From: Trichomonas tenax
Lineage: Eukaryota > Parabasalia > Trichomonadida > Trichomonadidae
Assembly (NCBI GenBank): GCA_023091735.1
Contig: JALKBU010001329.1
Span: forward strand, 1-12,491
DNA: 12,491 nt
Direction: 5' to 3'
The position numbers were made by a program, and so were the translations under genes. The notes below the pieces were generated by a model. That model saw nothing but the letters and a program-made list of their open reading frames with translations, did not search any database and was not told the DNA's origin. Below are positions 1 to 6,713 of the stretch, piece after piece; position 1 is the stretch's first letter; each line of letters opens with the position of its first letter.

Positions 1-107
1 TTCTGTTGAATAGGCATCTGGATGCATCTCTGCTAGATCACCAGGTCATCCTTCACTATGAGGCCACAACTACTCACAATGAAGTCTTCTTTGGCTTCCA
101 ACATTGA
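1..107 (+). CDS. possible 3' end of a gene entering from the left edge
   Basis: From position 3 an open frame of 34 codons runs to a TGA at 105-107. It would encode a peptide ending in HNEVFFGFQH. Its composition (several His, Leu, Asp and aromatic residues, little Lys/Asn) is less AT-driven than most chance frames here, and base composition drops sharply right after the stop, as expected at a gene end. I do not recognise a family. The opposite strand also has a short frame that starts with ATG at 104-102 and meets a TAG at 35-33, so strand is not certain. The fragment is too short for a statistical argument. Confidence 0.3.
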   Translation, partial: LLNRHLDASLLDHQVILHYEATTTHNEVFFGFQH

Positions 108-153
108 GTTCAATCCATTTCAACCTAATGATACTTTTCCATTTTTTCCCGCG

Positions 154-218
154 CAAACATGTCACTTTCCTTTATTTTGACATTCTGACTTTACATGTTA
201 AAAGCAATTTACATGTCA
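154..218 (+). repeat. cluster 1 of ~18-base spaced TTTACATGTCA-type repeat
   Basis: Good matches to the 11-base core TTTACATGTCA start at 154 (8 of 11), 190 (10 of 11) and 208 (11 of 11), with a weak one at 172 (6 of 11). The starts are therefore 18 bases apart. The 7 bases between cores are not conserved. The same core recurs near 1803, 3663 and 4270-4391. It may be an old satellite unit or an array of protein-binding sites. Confidence 0.55.
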
Positions 219-1802
219 GAAAAGCACGTTGTTCTATTTTGTCCCAGTCCCCTTTTCCAACTTATAGACTTTTTGAAAAAAAAAACATCTTTTTTAGAAA
301 AATCCTCAATATCACAGCAAATTCAAAAATAAACACAACATTTTTAGCAGCATCAGGAGTGTGACAATGTTGTATGGCACAAGCCTCGAAAAAAAATCAT
401 TTCATGAAATTTGCGCTTCATAAAACTCGATGAATATGAAAATCTGGAGCCTGATAATTTGCATCATATATACTCATATATATGTGCACTGATTCACAGT
501 ATCAAAACTGAAAAGTAAGGATTCGACTTATTCTGATTGCCTTGCCTATAGAATATTTCAACCAAATACATAAATGTTGTAGTTTAGGTGCCACTTAATC
601 GTTTTAACTATGAATGAAATGAAATAACTATAATTGATAACCGGTCATAATATTATGCTATAATTGTGTTATAAATGGAAATATATATGATATAGCTCCA
701 ACATATTTGAAACTTTATGTTTATTATTGCTGTTAGCGTAAAAACACATATGAAATTGGAATTCTCATTCTAAAACTATGAATTCAACATATATAAAATA
801 TTCAAAATGATCAGAAAACTAAAAGTAATGATAAATACAGCAATGCTGTATGTATAAATCGGAATTTTTGATCATATGAAAAATATTATTGTTTTCATCA
901 ATTGAACATGAAGATAATGCTACAATAGTCAAGTGTTGTGTATTTTTAATCAATACAACGAAAAATATAGACCATCAGATATCGAGAAAGAAAATACTAT
1001 CAATTTAGTTAAAATAATTGTTGCTTTGTACAAACTTCGATTTGCTTAAACTCGCCTCTGCACATCAAGGCTAGAATAAGGAAATAACAATTTTTGAAAA
1101 TTCTAAATTGTTAGAAAATATGCATTTGTATGTCTCACTAGACTTTCCTCCTACTGTAGTTGACTTCAGTATCTTAAATAGCCATAATAGCGTAATCTAA
1201 ATTTGTCAAGAAATACGAAAATGAGTTATTGATACATTTCTTTGTGAGAGTGAATTTAAATTCTCATTCTTATTGTTAAGAACTTATATAAATGAATGCT
1301 TTCGATGGTGTGAACAATTGGGGATTTAAAAAATAGCATTTAGGAATGGTGAACATTGCCGCAATGTGGTATATGTCAACATCGCATTGTAAACCTGAAG
1401 TATTTGGTCTTTGTTGGGATTGTCAACTCCCCTTTAAAAATATCACGTTTTCAGTTTATTTTAAATTTTTTTCATAGAAACGAAAGTTTTTCAAATTTCA
1501 CAAAATAGATTATGGATATAATAAGCTTTATATATTTGAAGTTTTATTTTTGAAAATTATATTTTCTTCAAATTCGAAATATAGATATTATGTATATCGT
1601 AGATTCTATATTATAAAAATTGAGGCTCCAAATTTTTTGAAATTTTGATTGCGAAAGTTGAGAATTTTCAAGCCAAAATTTTATCATGGGGACAAAATGC
1701 ATCAAGAGGGACTGCTGACCCATGCCAATGTATAGAACACTGCAGCTTCGATAGAAACTATCGCAACAACACAAAATCCGAGCACAAAAGATGATTATAA
1801 TT

Positions 1803-1861
1803 TGTCATGTAAATATTTGGTTGACATTTAGCAAATATGTTGACTATACTTGGCATTTAAT
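1803..1861 (-). repeat. cluster 2 of the TTTACATGTCA-type repeat, reverse orientation
   Basis: On the plus strand the reverse complement of the core, TGACATGTAAA, is matched at 1803-1813 (10 of 11), 1822-1832 (8 of 11) and 1851-1861 (8 of 11), with a poorer copy at 1841. Spacing is about 19 bases. The cluster is opposite in orientation to those at 154 and 4270 and lies just upstream of the probable pseudogene at 1963. Confidence 0.4.
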
Positions 1862-1962
1862 AATATAGTTTACAATTAAAAAGGGGGTGTAAAAAATATA
1901 AGGTGGTGATTTTAATGTAGTGGGACAAACAAAATTTTAAAAATGTATTTGTATTTTGCTCG

Positions 1963-2296
1963 ATGGAAGCCAATGCGCTAGGTAACTTGTTTTTACGCAT
2001 TGGGTTCGTTATTTAGAGTAAGATAAAAATTCGAAACATTGATTTGGACTTGTTTGGCGACACGATAAGGCTACCAATGGAGCCTGATCCAATCGTATTA
2101 AGCATGTACAACTATCTACTATGCTTGAATAAACTTGAAAATATTGACGAAAGGATGAAGTTTTTGACGACTCATTATGAGAAGAAAATAAAGTATGTGC
2201 TTTTTTAAAAGAATGTTGAGAGATGGAAACAACAGAGATAAGAAAGAAATGGAACTAGAGGCTCTCAAACATCTGCGAAAAATGACACTTTTGTAA
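1963..2296 (+). pseudogene. probable small dead gene, one stop codon and one frameshift
   Basis: An ATG at 1963 opens 17 codons and meets TAG at 2014-2016. The same frame then continues for 63 codons to a TAA at 2206-2208, and this part reads like real protein (segments LDLFGDTIRLPMEPDPIVLS and NKLENIDERMKFL). The TAA lies directly after a run of six T (2201-2206). One T fewer would keep the frame open for 29 more codons, rich in charged residues (DKKEMELEALKHLRK), to a TAA at 2294-2296. The whole would be about 110 residues, mostly helical and charged, with no family I recognise. The patch is also less AT-rich than its flanks. Alternatives are a chance run of open frames or a base-calling error in the T run, though an error there would not explain the TAG. 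Confidence 0.4.
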
Positions 2297-3350
2297 AATG
2301 TTTAAAAATCAAAATAAGCTTGAGCATATTGTTCTGTGCTTAAAATCAACCGTTTTGTTCGATTAAAACTTGAACTAACATGCATAAAAATTGATGAAAT
2401 CTAAATAATGAAATGAAAAATGTGCAAAAACGACTAAATCTTTGTACGTTTATTAGATTTTTCTGAATGTTAAGATAGGATTATGAGGCTTTAAAGCATC
2501 AGATATTATTGCAGTGATAGAGCTTAAGTTAACAGCAAAGTTAAATGCCTCATGACAAAAAATACAAAAATAATCACATTTTAAAACGTAAGAAGGTAAT
2601 TTTTACAGAAAGAACGAACAACAAATAGACACATGAGTACTTGGTTTGGTAATTTACCGTAGGATTTTTGTCTATACGTGAAAGATATTTTTTGAAATAA
2701 TATTATGTGTTGATTATATATGCAAATACTTGTATGTGCACATTGAAATGCAGAAGCTAAGTATTTGCTGACTTTGCTAACGAAGAGTCGATTCGATTTG
2801 AAAAAAATCGAATTTTTGGGCGCAAAATGTTCATATTTCTTTTTTGCTTTGCCTATTTTGATGATTTTGATCACTAAAAATCAAAAATATCAAAAAATGT
2901 CGTTAACTTATTAATTTTGCATTTTATAATATTGATATGATAACATGTGTATGTATTGTGCACAGGGATTACACTCTTGTCGACAGCTTCGTATTTATTG
3001 AGAAAATGAAAATTATGATTGGATATTTCTTGAAATTTCATGAATGGGTAATGCAGCAATACTGAGGCATCCATGTGATTGATGTAACTTCGTTATCGCA
3101 CATCATTGTCATATAATAAGGTCTATTTCCATCACACAAATGAATCGTAGGGGGTGCAACCTAACCCCAAATAATTGTTTCTAATGAATTTCGTAGTTTT
3201 CTAATAACATTAAGCTTATACATAGATTATGCAGCCTATAAACAAAATCTGTGTATATAGGCTATTATTTATATCTGTTTAAAATATGAATTACATAAAT
3301 AAAAATTAACATTTAATCAGTAGGTGGAACTACTGTGCTTCCTTAATGTG
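2297..3350. other. AT-rich spacer without a supported gene
   Basis: No gene is supported. Open frames exist but conflict. On the minus strand an ATG at 3074-3072 opens 66 codons to a TAG at 2876-2874, followed in another frame by about 99 codons down to 2581 without an ATG. On the plus strand a frame of about 52 codons ends at the TGA at 3062-3064 and includes a plausible helix-rich stretch. Both cannot be coding, and codon composition does not choose between them. A Myb-type AACCGTTT octamer at 2348-2355 has no gene behind it. Confidence 0.6.
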
Positions 3351-3610
3351 TGGCCACTGACGAGTAGTTCGAATTTGGAGCGTTTGTAACAGGCTGCTTC
3401 TTGTAAATCTCGAAATTCGTGGAAGTTGCTGCCGTGTAGTGCGCTTTGGAGCTACAGCAGTGTATGGCAGCTGCTGAGTGGCTCGAAATTCGTAGTGTCC
3501 GGTAATTGCAGATTTGATCAAATTCGGGGCTTTCTCCAATGGCTGGAGCTCCTAGTTAGCATGATCTTGTAGCAATGGCTGGGTGTAGTTGATTTGCTCG
3601 AAATTGAGAC
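3351..3610. repeat. degenerate minisatellite-like repeat
   Basis: Diverged units share the pattern tggc-nnctg-n(3-8)-gtag-n(2-6)-cgaaattcg or ttcgaatttgg. Recognisable units begin near 3351, 3390, 3420, 3465 and 3577, so spacing is irregular at 30-45 bases with a gap before the last. The 12-mer CTCGAAATTCGT is present exactly at 3409 and 3482. On the minus strand an open frame with no ATG (3330-3539) carries the matching peptide echo TTRQQLP / ATQQLP / TTRQWP. The repetition is better explained as DNA-level duplication than as a gene. Confidence 0.4.
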
Positions 3611-3646
3611 TTTGCAAGAGAGTGGCTGCAACTGAGCAAATAGGGA

Positions 3647-3715
3647 TTTGTCATGTAGACACTTTACATTGCCAGCAAAATGTAAAGCAACCTTTTTGTC
3701 ACTCTACATGACAAA
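3647..3715. repeat. nested inverted repeat (double hairpin)
   Basis: Outer arms TTTGTCATGTAGA (3647-3659) and TCTACATGACAAA (3703-3715) are perfect 13-base complements. Inside them, CTTTACATT (3662-3670) and AATGTAAAG (3679-3687) are perfect 9-base complements around the 8-base loop GCCAGCAA. The outer arm is the same word as in the repeat clusters at 1801 and 4344, so this site looks like two head-to-head copies of that repeat. It could form a cruciform or RNA hairpin, or be the remnant of a small terminal-inverted-repeat element. Confidence 0.7.
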
Positions 3716-3717
3716 AC

Positions 3718-3902
3718 GGAGAACAAACTGAAGCATGCTTACATTGACGAAGGCAGCCCTGGGAGAGTGGGGAATGGGACGCGCGCTAGGAGATGTGGTA
3801 GGGGTGCCTTGATCAATGGCCAAGAGGGGGAGAGGGAGCGGGACGAGGCAGAGACATGACTTCAATTCGTTCTGGCAAAACTGCTTAATTTTGGCGCCAA
3901 AC
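3718..3902. other. GC-rich, G/C strand-biased patch of unknown function
   Basis: Base composition rises abruptly from about 30% to roughly 55-60% G+C and falls back at about 3900. The plus strand is purine-rich, with G runs near 3761, 3767, 3773, 3803 and 3827. All three frames on parts of both strands are open because T and A are scarce, but none begins with ATG and shows a recognisable domain. The longest minus-strand frame (3904-3704) starts at GTG and reads as Pro/Leu/Ser-rich sequence (for example LVPLPLPLLA). It does not look like an ordinary coding region of this genome. It may be an inserted foreign piece, a decayed GC-rich gene or a structured RNA. Confidence 0.4.
3890..3901. promoter_or_regulatory. 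E2F-like palindrome TTTGGCGCCAAA
   Basis: A perfect 12-base palindrome sits exactly at the edge of the GC-rich patch. It matches the classical E2F/DP consensus TTTSSCGC on both strands. A second E2F-like word, TTTCCCGCGC, is at 145-154. Neither lies at an identified promoter, so a regulatory role is only inferred from the motif. Confidence 0.3.
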
Positions 3903-4127
3903 ACAATAATTCATAAATAGATACTTCTATGCAATTTAATCTTAAGATTACTCACAACAACGTATTTTCAATCAAATTTTCAGTTTTTAAACGACAATGC
4001 ATTTTTTTTTCTAATTGATATGTTTATTCTCCATCTCACAAAGCATACGTCTACGTTGGAACAAATGGACAAGAAACAGATCAATTGTCAAAGATATTGG
4101 TTTTTAAATACAAATATTATTACATTA

Positions 4128-4251
4128 TCAAATTCGAAATCAAAAGATAAAAGAAAAACAAAAAAGTTATCCTTTGATTTTTTGAAATGAAATACATATT
4201 TATGTCAACTATGCATTCGTCCGATTATTTTTATATCATCAAATTCGAAAT
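4128..4251 (+). repeat. diverged direct duplication around TCAAATTCGAAAT
   Basis: The 13-mer TCAAATTCGAAAT occurs at 4128-4140 and 4239-4251, 111 bases apart, and a third time at 1568-1580. The two copies here also share an AT-rich lead-in (attatt...tatca), so they look like a worn duplication. The related word CTCGAAATT recurs in the 3409-3610 minisatellite. Confidence 0.4.
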
Positions 4252-4269
4252 TGTTGTTAGGTTCTTAAT

Positions 4270-4391
4270 TTGACCTGTCAGATGTCACTTACACGTCAAA
4301 ACAAGTTTACGTGTCAGTCATATTTACATGTCAAATGCCCGAATATACATGACAAATCAATTTTACATGGCAGAACTACATTTTCATGAAA
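4270..4391 (+). repeat. cluster 3: seven-copy tandem array of the TTTACATGTCA-type repeat
   Basis: Matches to the 11-base core start at 4270 (9 of 11), 4288 (9), 4306 (10), 4323 (11), 4344 (9), 4362 (10) and 4381 (8). Spacings are 18, 18, 17, 21, 18 and 19 bases. The last five bases of the core (TGTCA or one-base variants) are the best conserved part; the spacers are not conserved. This is the clearest array in the window and ties together the clusters at 154, 1803 and 3647. Confidence 0.65.
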
Positions 4392-5342
4392 TTATATTAT
4401 AATATCTATTCCACACTATAATAAGAACCATACCAATATATATTTATAACAAAACGCTCATAGAATGCTAATTTTTATTTTTTTTCATTTTATTTCATAT
4501 ATATCTATATCATTTTCATTATCATTATAAATGAAGCCACTATACCGATTGCGCTTATTTAGACTAATTTGTTTTAATATTTTGTATCACTTCAAAATTA
4601 TATTTCATTATACTTTCATCAAATATATGAAATACTCATTGGCAAGTGTATAAGAATGTTCACACCATCATATGAGACACAAAAATACGTTTCAAAACTC
4701 TTCATATATGCTTTTTAATTAGTCTACACATATTCCCTATATATTAGCATTGCACAATACAATCATATCGTTTATATAATCTATTTAAACACATCATTAG
4801 GATCTTGATTCAGATTCAATTTGTTTCAATACAATTGATATAAGCTTTCTACCGTTTCAAACATACTAACATCATACTGTAGATGCCACCCCCAACCCTG
4901 AAATATATTTCAAATTTTAATATTCCCAACATTTTCATTCAACACTTCAAATTCACCTCGTATTCATGCTGATGTTTCTTATGGTCGTTCTCTATCCATA
5001 TAGACAAAATAAAGTTTTCTACTATAGTTATATTGTATAGATTCTAAAATTTACCTATTTTTTTAGACCAGATATAGGAAAAGTAGGGTATCTTCTTTAT
5101 TAATTTCTCCATCGTATCCCAAATCATTTAACATATCAACAAACCTCTTAACATTTCTTAAATAATAACTACTTGTCTCTATTTTTTATTTCTTCATGTG
5201 CAAAATCAGAAGTTAAAATTCCTGATGTTCTCACTCTCTGTGTTATTTATATAAAAATAAAAAATAAAATAAAAATAGACCTAATTTTCCAAACGTAAAA
5301 TTTTCATAAAATTGAAAATATTCATTATTATAATATCATTAG

Positions 5343-5397
5343 TTTTTCATAAAATTTTCATTTAATTTTACATAAATTTTTATAAATTTTCATAAAT
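5343..5397 (+). repeat. short tandem array of TTTTCATAAA-type units
   Basis: Five imperfect units (TTTTTCATAAA, TTTTCATTTAA, TTTTACATAAA, TTTTTATAAA, TTTTCATAAA) start at about 5343, 5354, 5366, 5377 and 5387, giving a period of 10-12 bases. An isolated unit is at 5301. The array is close to simple sequence. Confidence 0.45.
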
Positions 5398-5500
5398 TGT
5401 GTTCAATATGCAACCCTGCACATTTTCACTAACGTGCTGACGATTATGTTTATTCAATATTCAAAAGAACCATTTTTACTTTTTCTTTCGATTTTTCAAT

Positions 5501-5635
5501 ACCCCTTATCATAAACCCTTTATCATTTACTCTATAATTTTTATTTTTCCTCATTAATTCCGCCCCTGTTGGTATCACTTTGACGCAAACTGACACCTTT
5601 GAGGGGCTAAGGGGTAAATGAAAAAATTAATTGAG
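5501..5635. other. GC-rich island with nested complementary arms
   Basis: Within an AT desert, several perfect or near-perfect arms pair. ACCCCTTA (5501-5508) pairs with TAAGGGGT (5608-5615). GCCCCT (5562-5567) pairs with AGGGGC (5602-5607). GGTATCA (5571-5577) pairs with TGACACC (5591-5597) at 6 of 7. An alternative outer stem is CTCATTAATT (5550-5559) with AATTAATTGAG (5625-5635), one bulge. The right-hand arms at 5602-5615 are contiguous. It may be a small structured RNA, the core of a decayed inverted-repeat element, or chance. Confidence 0.35.
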
Positions 5636-6075
5636 AAATGCATGAAATCATAAGTGGGTTTAGATAATTTTATAAATTGGTGATAAACATATATGAAGTG
5701 TTGCTTTTTAGGTACGCTGTTGTAAATTGTTTTAATGGAGGGAGAGGAACGGAGAAATGAACCCTACACTAAAAGAATTTGAGAGGACCTCAAAAGCACA
5801 CTTCAAATATTACTATTGCATTCGAAACGAAGTAAAATAATAATATGTTTATTGGAATTTTTGAAAGATTTACAAAATTGGTTTTGCTCTCAATCCACAT
5901 AAAATCGTAAAACCAAAAAATATCTTTCCAAAAGCTATGGAAAGTCACAATAACACGAAATGTACAATAAAATGTCCATGCATTCGACCAAATAGTTTTT
6001 TTTCTTTTCCATAAAAAAGCTTCTCTGGTATATATAAACGGACCATCAATCACCCGATTAAAGCTCTGAAAAAAT

Positions 6076-6080
6076 TCATT
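6076..6080 (+). promoter_or_regulatory. candidate Inr (TCATT) for the IBD gene
   Basis: TCATT fits the trichomonad initiator consensus TCA(+1)Y(T/A). Transcription from A6078 would give a 24-base leader before the ATG at 6102, in the short range usual for trichomonads. The site is called by motif and position only. Confidence 0.45.
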
Positions 6081-6101
6081 TATAACCACTTTTTTATTTT
6101 G

Positions 6102-6713
6102 ATGAAATCGGAGAGACCAGCGTATTACGAGTTGCTGTCAGAGATCGACAAAGCGACGTACGAGAGGATCAGGCAGGCGATTATAGCGCCAAGCAACAAA
6201 AATAAGAAATACAAAAGGGCTGATGACTTCAGGGAGATCATGGAAGCAATTGATTTATATCAGAATCACGAACCTACAGACAAATGGAAGCGCTGCCTCG
6301 TCTGCGGAGTTTTCAAATTTGATAGAGGAATTGCAGTGAAGATTTCGGCTTTGAAACAGTTGATATTCAAATGCAAGTCATCTATTAATGGCTCTCTGAA
6401 GGCTATTGGATACCCAACTGTTGACTACAAATCTTCAATGTGTGAAGAATTGTTAAATGGCATTCCTTGCTTGAGAGGAAACATTTCTGAGCTCAGGCAG
6501 TGGACAGTTAGATATAAAATAGATCCAAAAGACAAGGAAGAAACTCAATATGTTTCTCCTCCCCTTGAAAGTGCGACAGAATCCGCATGTTTCAATTTTT
6601 CTCTAACAGCGGAAGGAACTGATTCCCGTCCAGATGATTCAAAGCAATTAAACTGGTTGAATGATCAGTTTGATGATTTTGAGATGAATATTTTCGAGAA
6701 TATCGATCTTTAA
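6102..6713 (+). CDS. initiator-binding-domain (IBD) protein, putative transcription factor
   Basis: The protein has 203 residues from the ATG at 6102; the TTG just before it is not a credible start in a eukaryote. Residues about 8-138 resemble the initiator-binding domain, a winged-helix-type DNA-binding fold first described in Trichomonas IBP39. The diagnostic block is WKRCLVCGV (62-70), then IAVKISALKQLIFKC (77-91) and KSSINGSLKAIGY (92-104), the presumed recognition region, then LRQWTVRY (131-138). The family binds the Inr element at transcription start sites in the nucleus. Founding IBP39 has a further C-terminal domain that contacts RNA polymerase II; this protein lacks room for it and ends instead in a short acidic-aromatic tail (DQFDDFEMNIFENIDL). 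It may therefore be a specialised regulator, not the general factor. A TAAA signal lies at 6731, shortly after the TAA stop. The first 90 bases are clearly GC-richer than the rest. Domain assignment is by eye. Confidence 0.85.
   Translation: MKSERPAYYELLSEIDKATYERIRQAIIAPSNKNKKYKRADDFREIMEAIDLYQNHEPTDKWKRCLVCGVFKFDRGIAVKISALKQLIFKCKSSINGSLKAIGYPTVDYKSSMCEELLNGIPCLRGNISELRQWTVRYKIDPKDKEETQYVSPPLESATESACFNFSLTAEGTDSRPDDSKQLNWLNDQFDDFEMNIFENIDL

Larger units (their letters stand above)
108..1962. other. AT-rich spacer without a supported gene
   Basis: The stretch is mostly A+T with TATA-type simple runs (for example about 470-485 and 640-700). It holds two clusters of the TTTACATGTCA-type repeat, listed separately. 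Weak open frames are present: 918-1049 (43 codons, no ATG), 1346-1477 (43 codons from an ATG, with a Cys-rich stretch CKPEVFGLCWDC) and 1624-1792. The last region is less AT-rich than its surroundings and is open in more than one frame on both strands. At this base composition frames of that length are expected by chance, so none is called. The 1620-1800 patch could be a decayed coding remnant. Confidence 0.6.
4392..6075. other. AT-rich spacer upstream of the IBD gene
   Basis: No gene is supported. The plus strand is rich in TTTCAT words from about 4470 to 5400 and has A-rich simple sequence near 5251-5276. A GC-rich folded island at 5501-5635 is listed separately. A minus-strand frame of 99 codons (6089-5790) has no ATG until far inside, is Phe/Trp/Ile-rich and faces away from the IBD gene. 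A short plus-strand frame starts with ATG at 5734 and meets a TGA after 15 codons. Neither is called. Confidence 0.6.

Noticed and set aside
104..364. Plus-strand open frame of 86 codons
   Set aside because: It begins at TTG, and its middle (LHV...LHV) is just the translation of the ACATGTCA-type repeat copies.
1568..1774. Minus-strand frame of 68 codons
   Set aside because: It begins at TTG; the same DNA is open in plus-strand frames with equally plausible peptides, so no strand can be chosen.
2194..2199. GTATGT resembling a trichomonad 5' splice site inside the dead gene
   Set aside because: No matching 3' element (ACTAAC followed closely by an AG) is present at a usual intron distance; the ACTAAC at about 2375 leads to no AG.
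3761..3850. G-quadruplex in the GC-rich patch
   Set aside because: There are several G runs, but four runs of three or more G are not within short loop distance of each other.
3704..3904. Minus-strand Pro/Leu/Ser-rich frame of 66 codons
   Set aside because: It starts at GTG, has no domain, and other frames are also open because the patch is GC-rich.
5790..6089. Minus-strand frame of 99 codons upstream of the IBD gene
   Set aside because: It starts at GTG with no early ATG and is rich in Phe/Ile/Trp as chance AT-rich frames are; a frame of this length is expected about once by chance in this window.
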